A DNA stretch of 64,000 bases from Trametes villosa (lineage: Eukaryota > Basidiomycota > Agaricomycetes > Polyporales > Polyporaceae): NCBI GenBank assembly GCA_002964805.2, contig PUDQ02000015.1:1-64000 (forward strand), given 5' to 3'. Below, piece by piece: positions 36,640 through 48,028 of the stretch. Position 1 is the first letter of the stretch; every line of letters begins with the position of its first letter. The notes under the pieces are model-generated. The model saw only the letters and a program-made list of their open reading frames with translations. It was not told the DNA's origin and made no database searches. A program made the translations under genes and the position numbers.

Positions 36640-37592
36640 TTACATACCGCGTCTCTGTCTGTACCGCAACCGCGCCCGCTCCATGCTCTCGCGCATCTCC
36701 GGGCTCGCCGTCGCCCACGCCGAGCTGTCCTCGACGTGGCTGCTCCGGACGGAGCGCGCGTCGGACTCGACCGACACCCCGCGTGCGAACCCGCTCCGCG
36801 ACGACGGCGTGGGCGAGTACGGCGGGAGGCCGGGGGAGCGGCTCGAGCCGGGCACGGGCTCGTCCTCCTCGACCCACGCGCCGGAGCCGTCGTCGACCTC
36901 GTCCTCCTTGTCCTCGCTCATGATCACGACCTCCGTCCCGAGCGCCTTCTGGCCCTCCGCGATGAGCTGCGCGAGCTTGTCCCCGATCCAGGACATCTGC
37001 TCGTCGACGTCCGCCTCCTCGTCGGGCTTGGGAGGGCTGGAGCGCGAGCCGCTGGCGAAGTTGAACTCGGCGGGGACGTGGGTGCGGGAGCTGTAGGAGG
37101 AGGATGGGGCGGCGTAGAGGGAGGCGGAAGCCTGTGCGCGGGAGGGCGTCTTGCGGTGACGTTGGGCGGATCGTCGGCCGGCAACATGACGGGACTTCTT
37201 TGAGCGAGGGGTCGTCGGTGCGGTGACTGTCACCTTCGGCGTCTCGGGAGCAGGGGCCTGTTCAGGCTAAGCACGAAGTTAGTACACATGGAAGCTGTAA
37301 AGTATAGGTATGCCAACCTCCGGGGGTACCCAGCCTCCTTGTTCATAAGGTGGTGGAAGAATCTCGGGGTGCTTGCCACGATCTCTCCACCTAAGGGTCG
37401 GTTAGTACAACAGCTGCAGGATAAATCGTTGACAATATGTACTCACAGGCGATACACAGTAAGGCCAACAGCGGTCCCGATGAGAGCCGCGCTCAGCGCA
37501 GTCGAGACAATAGAGCCAGCAAGCGTTCTCCGGCGCTTGGGGGGAGGAAGGTCTATCGATACATAAAAGTTGAGTTGGATGGTCATGGGCAT
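36640..37592 (-). CDS. Single-pass membrane protein, fungal, unknown function
   Basis: Three exons, 37592-37447, 37390-37318 and 37266-36640, joined by 56- and 51-nt introns, give about 281 aa. The start MPMTIQLNFYVSI is followed by a basic patch (PPPKRRR) and one membrane helix (AGSIVSTALSAALIGTAVGL), then WRDRGKHPEILPPPYEQGGW with a PPPY motif that could bind a WW domain, as in Nedd4/Rsp5 adaptors (inference). The rest is low complexity with an acidic segment (SEDKEDEVDDGSG) and a basic end (MERARLRYRQRRGM). I know no function. It could instead be the 3' part of the gene at 38196-38603: joining 38288 to 37552 through a 735-nt intron keeps the frame. Confidence 0.65.
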
Positions 37593-38195
37593 GCTGGGGA
37601 TGAGAAGCCGCAGACAGGCTCATTTATGAAGGGCGGGATAGCGTGCACGTGTACCGGGCGTGACGGTACGAGGGGGTCAACACGCGCGGTACATGCGCAT
37701 TCATGTCCGCCTACGGCACGGCGTTGAAGCTGTACAGACTTGGGAAGGCAGCTTCCACGCTGCGGCCTACCGGTCCATATGCGATATCAAACGGGGTATC
37801 AGTGGAGCAGCCTCAGGTAAATGGGCGACTATATGCGTGCAGATCGCGTTCCCTGGTCTCACAAGCAGCACGTCGAAGCACGGATCTCGCATGTTCGTCT
37901 GTGTGCCGAAGAGATGTCGCTTGCATCGGGACGAGACCGTCTGCCTACTGATACACGTTCTGGGTGAGAGGGTAGAGGGTGTGAGGCCGCAAACACCCGG
38001 CTTACTGCTGGTGGACAATGTAATTCGCAAGCACGGTATGTTGCGAAGACCAACATCTCTGCAGAATCGCAGGAGTTGTCGCCCTTCGTGCACCGAGAAC
38101 TTGCATGACAGTACTCAGGAAAATAGTGAGCGCGCTTGTCGAAAACAGCGAAGGCGGGTGCCGGGTGTGGCGTGCGTTGGGACAAGCCGAACACT

Positions 38196-38603
38196 TCAAT
38201 CACATCGGAGCGATTGGATGATGTTTGACAACAACAAGGTTTCACAGGGGGATGGGAGAGAGGAAGAGATAAACGCGCGAGGCTCACCTGCAACCATATC
38301 CTCCACCTCGTCCTGCTCAGCCGACTCGGTTGCCATGTCTCTGTACTTTGCCGGTGTGTCTAGATAGCCACTGGTGGAAGCGTGGAAGGACGTCGGTCGA
38401 CTGGGTTCAGCAGAGGAAGGGACCCATCCCCTTTTCCTGGAGCGCGGGGGCAGGAGCGATGGAGAGGGCGGTCGGCGGTGCGGAACGGAAGCACGCTGAG
38501 CGTCGGTGTCATAATGGAGAGGCCCAGGCGCCGGCAGCTCAGGAGCGGCGAACGGGTTGGTGATGCCAGGCACGGCGAGACTGAAGCTGAAGGGAAAGGG
38601 CAT
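38196..38603 (-). CDS. Small hypothetical protein or 5' exon of the neighbouring gene
   Basis: An open frame from ATG 38603 with a good context (CGCCATGCC) encodes 135 aa beginning MPFPFSFSLAVPGITNPF, Pro/Ser/Arg-rich, with acidic ESAEQDEVEDMVA. Right after that lies a good splice donor (GTGAGC at 38287). Read through, the frame ends at 38196; spliced, it may join the membrane-protein gene downstream. No family recognised. Confidence 0.4.
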   Translation of the reverse strand: MPFPFSFSLAVPGITNPFAAPELPAPGPLHYDTDAQRASVPHRRPPSPSLLPPRSRKRGWVPSSAEPSRPTSFHASTSGYLDTPAKYRDMATESAEQDEVEDMVAGEPRAFISSSLPSPCETLLLSNIIQSLRCD

Positions 38604-39524
38604 GGCGAGCAGACTGGAAGAGGTGATGAAGAGAGGTGAGTGTCGGGCGGTCGTGGAGGAGGGAGTGCTCGAGGACGGGAACACCGTCGAGCTCGCTGCA
38701 GACAAACCATGCCTCGCCCATGCACAACCAACCTTGTCCCGCCCGGACCGACGCCGGCCGGCCCCGCCCGTCAGCCGCGCGTGGGAAGAGCTGCCGAGGC
38801 CGGTGCGGGCGGCGGCGCCGGGGCAGAAGGCCTGGGGCCGGGGCCGGGGACAGGCCGGGGGAAGAGACGTCGCGGAAGCAAATAGGGATTTTCCTGGGAT
38901 GCGCGGGTGGCGTCAAAGCAACAACTTTGCTGATGAGAAGAACAGACACTTTCGACGAGTTTCGACGACAGCGATTCGCCAGTGCGACTCGCAACGCGCG
39001 CATTGCAATCATTCGGTCGCGGCCTGCCCCTTTTGTTTCCCCCATCTGCCGCGGCGGTCGGGTCCAGAGGCAAAGGGTTCAGAACACAAGGCGACCGGCG
39101 CGTGCCCGCCCAGTTTATATGTACGTCCTCCGCCGCCGCCGGGGCTCGGTCTACAGCACGCTGACTGTCAGCGCAGTAGGTACAAATGTACATCTCGCTT
39201 ACCGCCCATATCTACTCTCCCCGCCGGACTTCCTTCCGACCACCATCCCAACCGAGGAACGCAGGCCCACTTAAGCGGGCACCACGGGTCCGCGCCCCAC
39301 CACCGCTCTCGCTTTCGGGCGCATCTCTGGCCTCGCCTTCCTGATTGCTCCTCTTCCCAACTTCCCACCATCCCCTCCCCTCTTCCTGGTCCACCGTGAG
39401 ACATAACCAGCCATGGCCCGTATGTATAGCGCTTCTGTCGGCTACATGACGCTGACATTGTGTTCCGTTTTCTCCGTTCATTCTCTCGCCCCCAGCCCTA
39501 CCATCCTCCTCGTCCTCGCCAGCA
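38604..39524. other. Intergenic stretch
   Basis: GC-rich with several overlapping frames in both strands but no motif; includes the promoter of the FAD hydroxylase (CT-rich from about 39440 to its ATG). Confidence 0.5.
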
Positions 39525-42500
39525 ATGCCCCAGGTGGACCGCTTGGCCCCGCTTTCGCTCGACTTTCTGGTGATCGGTGGAGGTCAGTCTCGCATTAACG
39601 CGTCTTGACGCCACAAAGTCCACGCCCCAGCCGATCAACGCCTACCCATCACTCGTCTCTGGACGCGATCGTGGTGGGTCCCTGTGGGGGCCTATAGCAT
39701 GCGGGGGCGGACTGTCGGGGGCGGGCCTTTGCTTCCAGCCCATGCTGAACCTTCTCGTCGCGTATAGGTATCGGAGGCCTCGCCGTCGCCTATGTCCTCA
39801 GCAAATCCGGGCACCGCGTGAGGGTGCTCGAAAAACACGACCTCAATGTCCCCGGAGGCGGACACCGTGTCCCCCCGAATATGAGCAAAATCCTGCGGCA
39901 GTGGGTCTCGGAGGAAGAACTCAGCGCGGTCTCTACCAAGTGTGTCGGTTCGCCCTTCCACCATTGTGAGTGTTCCTATCCACGCGTTTCCATCCTTCTT
40001 TGTTCCCTTGTCCCCTTGTCCCATCACACACTACTCCGTGTCGTAAATGCACAACTCCCTAAGACATCCCCCCAACGGGCTAAGGTATGGGAAGCGCAGG
40101 GTCAGGCAGGGGTGCGATGGCACGTACCCGGCACATACCCGCCTCTCTAGTGAGTTCCCTGCGCGTCCCCAGGGCGCCAGTGGAACACGCCATCCGGCAA
40201 TGAGCGCCGTTCCGTCTAGCGGCTGCAAAGCCCGTGCGGCCCAACGGACAGCGTCAACGCTGCGCGACCTACCCGACACCCTCAGGCATTGCGCTAGCAT
40301 TGTCGAGCTCTTTTCAGCCCGTGGAAAAGTCACTCGTACCCGCGAGCTTGTTTCCGCCTGACGTTGCGGGTTCGCGGGTAGGACAAAGTCAAGGATGGTG
40401 AAGGGCACATCAGAGTCACTCGCAATTACGCGCCCCATTCCCCGTGACGGGCGATAGTGTTAGCCGTTGGCCCCAGTGCGCTCGCAAGGCGCCATCCCGC
40501 GAGCCCTCTCACTGACTATAACCGCCCGTCGTACGCGACGGAGCGGGTCCTGGCTTGCGTGTGCCCCTCTTCGTCCAATACCGCGGGCACGGCCACCAAA
40601 CGGCGTCGTAACTGTGCTGCCCCCCAAGACGCACCCGCAGTGGCAACTACTGCTCCCACTTTGTTCGCGAGGCAAAGCCTTGCGAACTCCCTCGCTGACC
40701 GGCGGCGGAACGCATCTTGGCTTACGTGCCTCCCTACCCCGGTCCAACGCCCTGCGCACGACCCGTGCCGGGCGGCGGGACTGTGCTTTCCACTAGGGAA
40801 AGCAGCGGCGACGCCCTTTGCTTCCACTGCGTCCGCGAGGCACCTTCCCGCGAACGGCTTCGCTGACCGGGACCGCCTGTCGCACGAGACAGCTCGACGT
40901 CCACGTCAAGCCCACGAGGATCCTTCCTCCGCGGACGCGAGCGCAGCGGAACCTTCTGCCGTCGTCGAGTGCGTGTCAATGCGCGACGCGGCGGCCGAAG
41001 GGTCAGCAGGCATCATCCCGAGTTGCGCGGCGCGTGTCGTCGCATGGCCATCGGATTGCCCGATGGAGTTGCCATGGGGCAGCCGACGTCCATCGCTGCG
41101 CTCTGATCGACTTCATTCTCGCCCGGCGTCTTGCTTATCGTTGCGTAATTGACCGGCTTCGGAGCCCTGGCGGCGTGTCTTCCGTTACGCAACCTTGCTT
41201 TTTTCCTTCCCTGCGGCTTTGACGGCGGATCGCTAACGTGCTCTGGCGTCTGGCAGTACGAACGGACGACCTCATCGGCTACCTCCACTGGAAGCCGGCG
41301 GTCATGGCCGAGACCGGCGGAGACTTCCTCATGATGCATGTACGTCCGCATTTCCCTCCGACACGCGCTACAGCTGACACGGGGCGAACGCGACTTAGCA
41401 CGATGATATTGTCCGGATACTTCTCAGGTTAGCGACGGGCGCGGGCGCGACGGTCGACTTCAACACCGAGGTCGTGTCAATACAGCAGGGGTCCGACAGC
41501 ATCCCGAATCCGAGCGTCACGCTCGGAAACGGTGATGTGCTCACCGCCGACATGATCGTCGGCGCGGACGGCTACCGAAGCATAGTCCGCGAGGTCGTCC
41601 TCGAGGACGAGGACATGACCAAGCCTGGGGGACTGACCCTCTACACCGGGGTAGTCAGCGGCGAAGAGATGCTCAAGGACCCCGAGCTGCGGCCGTACAT
41701 AATGTCGGACGAGGTAAGCACCGGTGCTCTTCGTTCGCGCCGTGCGGCATGCTGAGCCGCCGCAGTGGCCTATCTGGATGGGGTCGCATCGAAGTATCTG
41801 TGGTACGTACATGATCCGTTTTCCCCTCTTCTGTGATCCTAACAATATTGCGCATTCTAGGGCACCCTGTGGTACGTTACCCCGCGAAGGTTCTCCCCGA
41901 GCGGCCCGTTAACACGCCACGTACAGCGCGCGAAGAAGGAGTACCACTTCCACGTGTACTCGTGGTTCAACAAGGACGGGCAGGACCAGGCCGGCGAGGA
42001 GAGCTGGGACGACCTCATTCCGACCGAGAAGCTCAATCTCGAGAACCACGGTGAAAAGTACGTATGATGGTTCTGGCCCGCAGTGCACAGCGACTGATGA
42101 GCGCGACCTCTCGCAGGGTGCAGCGGCTCGTGAAGCTCGCCCCGCATCTCATCCGCACGCGGTTTATGACGCGGCCGGGCGGCATCGACGACTGGGTTGA
42201 CGCGACCGGGCGGATCGTGCTCTTGGGCGACGCCGCACATCCCTCCTTCGTGAGTAGTTTTCATGCCCTCTCCCCGCCCTGCGGACGTCCTGACCGGCCA
42301 CATAGCCCGGTGGTTCTCATCCGGCAGCCATGGCCCTCGAGGACGCAGTCGTCTTCGGGTCGCTCTTCTCGCACCTGCGCACGCTCGATCAAATCGGCTC
42401 CTTCACGTCCGCGTACCAGGAACTCCGGCAGCGGCGATGCGAACTCGTGAAGCTCGCCGACATCGCGAACGCGCAAATGGTTGCGATGCCCGACGGCCCG

Positions 42501-42731
42501 CAGGCAGACGCGCGTGACGAAGACATGCGCCGCCGCAAGGATGAGTGGGACGAGGGCACGCTCAAGGCGCAGTTCGAGGAGATCGCGGAGATCTTCCTCT
42601 ACGACGCGGGCGACGCGGCCGAGGAGTGGTGGGTCAACTGGGGGCGCTTCAGCGAGGGCGCGCGCGAGCAGTCGCACAGCATAGTCAACTTCAGCAACTT
42701 CGCCACCGTCACCGTCTCGGAGGAGCACTGA
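39525..42731 (+). CDS. FAD-dependent aromatic monooxygenase (salicylate hydroxylase-like)
   Basis: Group A flavin hydroxylase of the salicylate/6-hydroxynicotinate type, adding OH to a phenolic ring with NAD(P)H and O2. Nine exons (39525-39582, 39768-39965, 41257-41339, 41399-41713, 41766-41802, 41861-41871, 41927-42057, 42117-42249, 42306-42731) join in frame to 463 aa. The Rossmann motif GGGIGGLAVAYVLSKSGHRV is split by intron 1; VLEKHD ends that fold. GADGYRSIVREVV is the DG motif, GRIVLLGDAAHPSF the GD motif, followed by AAMALEDAVVFGSLFSHL. Intron 1 is 185 nt and intron 2 is 1,291 nt; the others are 52-59 nt. The protein appears intact provided intron 2 is removed. The 11-nt exon 6 is the least certain; a donor at 41886 is an alternative. 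Substrate is unknown. Confidence 0.88.
39966..41256 (+). repeat. Oversized intron filled with a degenerate hairpin repeat
   Basis: The intron begins GTGAGTG and ends CTAAC...TGGCAG, so ordinary intron ends remain. Inside, three diverged units start near 40481, 40663 and 40831 (period about 170-180). Each opens with a hairpin; the clearest is 40663-40687, GTTCGCGAGGC/AAA/GCCTTGCGAAC. Shared text follows: CTCGCTGACC, GGCTT(G/A)CGTG. No TIR, target duplication or coding domain found. Unknown repeat family. Confidence 0.6.
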
Positions 42732-43550
42732 GCAGCCGCCATGTACACCGCGCTCGTCCGAATGCGCGGCCTTGTATATGGTACGTGTAGTATCCTTCTA
42801 ACCCGGCTCTGACACAGGCTGACGGCTGCTTGCGCGTGGCGTAGACCCCGAGCCTGTCTCTCGCGTTTCTACCCGCATCATCACGCTATATCCGCCTCCG
42901 CTCCTCTACTCGCTATCGTCCTGCTCTGCTCACGGCTCCTACTCGTCGACATTCATGTCACTACTATGTCCACCTGTGCCGATTCCTATGCTTGCTCCTC
43001 TTCTCCTACTCGCTCCCTCCGGCACCAAGGTTCATGCTTACATCTACACCGTTTTATCTTGCAATCTCGTTGCCATACCCTTCACCCCGGATCTGGAATC
43101 TCCACATTGTGCGTTAGTGCTTCGCGTACGTTATTACCCATTTATCGAGCGGCCGCCCTCGCGCCCATGTACGTCCTCATGCATCCTTACTGAAAATCAA
43201 GAAGAAACGCCTAGACGGACTGTACTAGTTGAGGATCATCATTGGGGCGGGTGAATCTCGACGGTGTCCGTCAAGCTCACGACGGTAACTGTCCTGCCAG
43301 TTAAGCATGCCAAACATTCTCCCGGTGGCGGGCGGACGTCGAGCATGGAAGAGGCATTTCTGCTTCTAGCTAGAGTAGTAGGCCCATGAAAGCTTCTTAT
43401 GCCTGATTTACGTTGATACAACAGATTTTTGATACTTCTAAGAACCCGGCCATCTGCTTCCAATATTTCGAGAACTCGGCGCCGCCGCGTTACCAACACC
43501 CTCCTGCCCTCCCCGGTACTGTTTCGGTCTGGCGACTCCATCCTCGCTGC
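42732..43550. other. Convergent spacer
   Basis: Between the ends of the FAD hydroxylase and ADE16; no gene motif in any frame. Confidence 0.5.
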
Positions 43551-45746
43551 TCAGTGGTGGAACAGCCGCAGGGACGTGTGCGCGAACACGATCTCGTGCT
43601 CGTCTGCCGCCTTTATGCACTCCGCGTCCATGACACTCCCGCTCGGCGCCGCGAGGTAGCGCACGCCGCTGCGGCGCGCACGGTGCACGTTGTCGGGGAA
43701 CGGGAAGAACGCGTCGCTGGAGCACGCGACGCCGTCGAGCTGCGCAAGGTGCGCCTTGCGCTCCTCCTCCGTGAGCGGGGCGGGCACCTCCTCGAAGAGG
43801 CCCTCCCACTGCGCGCGCTCGCTGCCCTCGAGCGGCTCCGCGGCGACGAAGAGGTCGATCGCGTTCGCCTTCTCCGCGCGCTTGACGCCCTTCTTGAAGG
43901 GGAGCGCGAGCACGCGCGCGTGGTGCCGGAGCCACCAGAGGTCCGCCTTCGTGCCCGCGAGGCGCGTGCAGTGGATGCGCGACTGCTGGCCCGCGCCGAT
44001 GCCGATCGTCGCGCCGCGGTAGGCGTAGGCGACGCTGTTCGACTGCGTGTATTTGAGCGCGAGCGTGGCGACGATGAGGTCGGCCACGGCCTGGTTGTTG
44101 AGCTGTGGACGCTATGATTAGGTACGATGTACATGGAGGTGGATACGCATTACAAACCTCCTTGTTCTTGGTAACGATATTGGAGAAAAGGCTCGCATCT
44201 ATTTTCGCGTCATTCCGACGCTGCTGGAGGGACACGCCATACACCTGGCGGGTCTCGATCTCCGCAGGCTTGAAGGCAGGGTCGATCTGCATGTGGGAGT
44301 GATCAGCAACGGACATTCGCTTTCGAAACTCCGGATTCTGATATGCACCTGCAGGACACAGTATTTTCCGCCCTTCTTCTTGGAAAGGACCTCGAGGGCT
44401 TCCGGCGAGTAGCCAGGGGCAATGATGCCGTCCGATACTTCTCGCGAGATAATGCGCGCCGTAGCGAGGTCACAGGGCGCGGAGAGGGCGATGAAGTCCC
44501 CGAAGGAGGACATGCGGTCCGCACCTTGCGATTCAACGGTCAATCTTGTGTTCATGGCCCTGATTGCAATTACTTACCTCGAGCACGGGCATATGCGCAT
44601 GCAAGGGGGGTCAACGGCTCCTTCAGATCATCCACGCCGTAAACTTGCTTCTCTACGTCGTTCAGCTCGAGACCAACGGCGGCTCCCGCCGGGGAGACGT
44701 GCTTGAACGACGCGGCCGCCGGAAGGTTCAGAGCCTCAGAGAGCTCCTTGACGAGCCCCCACGAGTTGAGAGCGTCCAGGAGGTTGATGTACCCAGGGGA
44801 ACCGCGCAGCGCTAGAAAGACACTGCCGTGAGCGACTGGCATGGATACTGATGAGTATATGCGGCGTACCCTTGAAAGGCAGCTCGCCCTCCGTAACAAA
44901 AGCCTGAGCGGGCTTCTGGTGCGGGTTCGCGCCATAGCGGAGCGCCGTGCGCTGGACGGGGCCTGCAAGCTTCTCCGTCGGCAAGTCCGAAGACGCGTAC
45001 TGCTCCCTGAAGTAGCCGCTGATCGCGTCGTCGTACTTCGCCGTCATCTCGAACGCCTTCAGCGCGAGCTTGCTCCGGAGGGCCTGATCGACCTCGCCAT
45101 TGCTCTGCTTCCAGGCTGCCAAGAACTCGGAGTAGTCGGCCGGGTCGGAGAGGATGGAGACGCGCGCGTGGTTCTTCGCGGCGGCGCGAAGAAGGGTGAC
45201 GCCGCCGATGTCGATCTCCTCGACCGCGTCGGCGAGCGAGCAGCCCGGCTTCGCGATCGTCTCGGTGAAGGGGTAGAGGTTGCAGACGACGATTGAGATG
45301 GGGGAGATGCCCTGCGCCTTGAGGTCTGCCTCGTCCGAGGCAATCGACCGTGCGAGAATGCCTGAGAATACATTTAGCGATTCGGCGCGAAAGGTGCGCG
45401 TCCGTATGCTACTTACCTCCGTGAACCGCAGGATGGAGGGTCTTTACGCGACCTCCGAGCATCTCAGGGGCCTTCGTAATGTCCGAAACATCTCTACGCG
45501 TCCAGTCAGTGCTCTGTACTCGCGTTATGGATCGTGACGTACTCGATAGGAATGCCCGCCTCCCTAATTTTCTTCGCTGTACCACCCGAGCCGAGAAGAC
45601 GCACGCCAGCGCTCTGAAGCCCGCTTGCGAGCTCGAGAAGGTTGGCCTTGTCGTAGACGGAGAGCAGCGCTTTCGGACATTGGTTAGTCAGTATCGCCGG
45701 GCGACTGCGCGTGTTGCTGCGAAAGCCCACCGATGGGTGCAGACAT
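43551..45746 (-). CDS. ADE16: Bifunctional AICAR transformylase / IMP cyclohydrolase
   Basis: Catalyses the last two steps of de novo IMP synthesis in the cytosol: formylation of AICAR with 10-formyl-THF, then ring closure. The start ATG at 45746 gives MSAPI, then a short intron leads to [18 protein letters not shown] and [14 protein letters not shown]. The cyclohydrolase part shows [19 protein letters not shown] and [18 protein letters not shown]. The transformylase part shows [13 protein letters not shown], the catalytic Lys-His in [51 protein letters not shown], and ends with [11 protein letters not shown] and ...LRLFHH. About five or six short introns. Length and order match the yeast Ade16/Ade17 family. 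A TGACTC lies 142 bp upstream. Confidence 0.95.
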
Positions 45747-46208
45747 GATGGTCAGGGTGAGCGGGGAAAGGATGCGGGGCTCGCCGCTCAAGCTCTCCGG
45801 GGAACTCAAAAAATCGACGCCACAGCTGGGATCGGCGCGATCTAATGATTGGTTTGCGATAGGCCACTATGTACACTTCAACCTGTATGACTCGATTCTG
45901 TTCTAAAAAGCCATCGTGTAGGATGCAAAGGCAAGGCCTGTGAGCTGACCGCCGTTTGCTCGCGCAGGCTGCATGCATGCCGTATGTCGCGGTTTTGGCG
46001 GAGGTCCCGCGAAAGTCGACCGCCTCGGCTTGATCGGACGCACACTATCTAATCTTCTGCCCACGTGGTTATGAGTATGACGGAGCGGGCGCTATCTCGC
46101 TCTTCCACTGCTTGAGCCGCAGCGTTTGAGCAACCATCCGTCTCTCCCTCACGTCCAACTCAAGTCTCGCAGCGCGGCCACGTCTCACCCTTACACACAT
46201 CACAAAGC
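45747..46208. promoter_or_regulatory. Divergent promoter region ADE16 / ZIM17
   Basis: 462 bp between two start codons. It includes TGACTC at 45888-45893, the core bound by Bas1/Gcn4-type factors at ADE genes in yeast; conservation of that circuit here is not established. Confidence 0.45.
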
Positions 46209-46828
46209 ATGTTTTCCATGCGCCAAGCTACGGCTCTTCTGTGGCAACCACTTTCCAGCATGGCCCGCTCATCATCCCGTCCACCCTTGCCCTGGGCATT
46301 ACGCGCCCTCAGCTTCCCTTCCAACACTCGTACATTGACATCGTCTCAACATGCTGCAAAAGAGAAACACTCCCGCTCTGTGCGCTCAGAGAAGGCCGCA
46401 AGTAGCGCAGGTGCATCCCGAACCACACCCGAAACCACACCCGAGACGACATCGGAACCTCAGCAGCAGCTCTCCTTCCGAATGCCTGAGCCCAAGCTGT
46501 CCTTGACGTTCACCTGCACAGTGAAGACGTGTCATACGCGATCTACACACCAGTTCACGAAGCGGAGCTACGAGAAGGGCATTGTAATCGTGCAATGTCC
46601 CGGGTGCAAGAACAGGTCCGCGCTTCCACGTCCTGTTGCCGTGTGTGTGTCAGGTACTTACCGGCTGTCAGGCACCTGATCGCGGACCACTTAGGGTGGT
46701 TTAAGGAGAGCACTGAGGATGGCAAGCTCAAGACCGTAGAGGACCTAGTGCGTGCGAAGGGCGAGAAGGTGAAGAGAGGTACATTAGGCGACGGGGGCGT
46801 CGTCGAGTATACGCCGGACTCGGAGTGA
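46209..46828 (+). CDS. ZIM17: DNL-type zinc-finger protein, Zim17/Hep1 (mitochondrial Hsp70 escort)
   Basis: Keeps the mitochondrial Hsp70 soluble and supports protein import and Fe-S assembly. Exons 46209-46615 and 46672-46828 (intron 56 nt) give 187 aa. The first 90 or so residues are Ser/Arg/Thr-rich with few acids, suiting a matrix targeting sequence (MFSMRQATALLWQPLSSMAR). The DNL domain follows: LTFTCTVKTCHTRSTHQF, KGIVIVQCPGCKNRHLIADH and LGWF, with two Cys pairs for one zinc. The intron splits the codon before HLIADH. The acidic tail ends EYTPDSE. The first Cys pair is spaced CX4C rather than the CX2C of yeast. Confidence 0.93.
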
Positions 46829-47132
46829 TTGAAACCAGGTGCTCCATTACTGTACACCCTTTCCTAATGCATTTCCTCGGACCAGACGCAACCATGGAAT
46901 GACGGTGTTGTCATTCAGTGTGCGAGAGGGGGTTGGTTTAGTGTGCAGCATTATAGCCAAGAAGTAAATTACGTCTGTGTAGTGATACAGTGGCATGAAG
47001 AGCACACCTCCAGTATGAGTCAAGAACGATGTGGGTTGCACAGACCAGTGATCGGAAGCAGCAGGCAAAGATCCGGTAAGTACAGAGCAGAGTTACCCGT
47101 GCAGTGGGTTTCCCATGGTACGTGGCCTGCCT

Positions 47133-47773
47133 CTAATTTTGGCTTTGGCTCTGAGTCTCTTGCGTCTCTTCCGGTGGGATGACGCCCGCCTTGGTCAGAA
47201 GCTCGTCCAGCTCGCCAGACTGGTGCACTGTGGGCAGCATGTTAGCATGGCTGCACGAGAGGATCGAATCGAATGCGTACTGTTGAGCAGGATGTCACAG
47301 CCGCCAACAAACTCGCCGTTAACATACAGCTGAGGGATAGTTGGCCAATCGCTGAGCGCGCCTATGTCAGCATAATGAACGGGCTGCAGGAGCAAACGAG
47401 ACATACGAGAACTCCTTGATGCTCTGCCGAAGCTCGCTATCCTCCAAGACGTCGAACGTCTTCAGCTTCTCTGGTGGTACGTTGTGGATGTCGAGCACCT
47501 GCACCGCGGCCCTCGAGAACCCGCACTGGGGTGCCTCGGGGTTACCCTTCATGAACAGCACGACTGGCGTCGACGTGACTGCTTGCTGTATCTTGCTACG
47601 GGCCTCCTGGCTGAGGTACCGCCGTGCGAAGGCTCCGGACGGGGAGGCGAGTGCGAGAGCTGGCGCACGAGCCGGTGCACGGAGCGCGGTGAACTGCAGG
47701 AGTGTCAGATTTGCATGCAGGCTCTCTGAGGTGCGTGAAGGCGTACCGAGGTGCGCAGAACTGAGCTGAACAT
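47133..47773 (-). CDS. GRX5: Mitochondrial monothiol glutaredoxin Grx5
   Basis: Transfers [2Fe-2S] clusters in the mitochondrial matrix. The start ATG at 47773 gives MFSSVLRTS; a 53-nt intron (GTACGC...CTGCAG) then joins [18 protein letters not shown], an Arg/Ala-rich presequence ending [10 protein letters not shown]. The domain has [20 protein letters not shown] with the CGFS active site, then [20 protein letters not shown], which holds the glutathione-binding TIPQ and GGCD motifs. Four exons; the stop TAG is at 47133. Upstream in-frame extension to 47852 lacks an ATG and is rejected. Confidence 0.95.
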
Positions 47774-48028
47774 GATGGTGAGAGTGAAGGTGCGTGGCAG
47801 TATGCGGTCTGGTGCTGAGTGAGAGTCCCGGGCTCGGAAACGCGGGACCCAAGTGCCAGTCTGGGGTTAGGGCCAGTCAACAGGGTTAGGTCTTAACGCT
47901 GCACGTGCATATCGCGCTTTCGGTCTCCGCCCCAAAGCGTGTCGCATGTCCCTCGAGGCGCGTCTCATTATTACTGCACCGTCGCGTACTTCACTTCCCC
48001 GCCGTCTCTCTGCCCTTACTTTGCCATC
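47774..48028. promoter_or_regulatory. Divergent promoter GRX5 / POL1
   Basis: 255 bp separate the two start codons. It contains a perfect palindrome TGCACGTGCA (47900-47909, an E-box CACGTG core) and one ACGCG (in GAAACGCGGG), the core of the MBF cell-cycle box which governs POL1 in yeasts. These are motif sightings only. Confidence 0.4.

Noticed and set aside
37660..38367. A 235-codon plus-strand frame
   Set aside because: No motif, no promoter or splice context, and it overlaps the oppositely transcribed gene region.
40457..41152. A 231-codon frame with repeated peptide pattern inside the big intron
   Set aside because: Its peptide repeats merely follow the DNA repeats; no domain, and it lies within the intron of the FAD hydroxylase. 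Kept only as a repeat observation.
43438..44316. A 292-codon minus-strand frame rich in Arg and Ala
   Set aside because: Shadow frame of the ADE16 3' exon.
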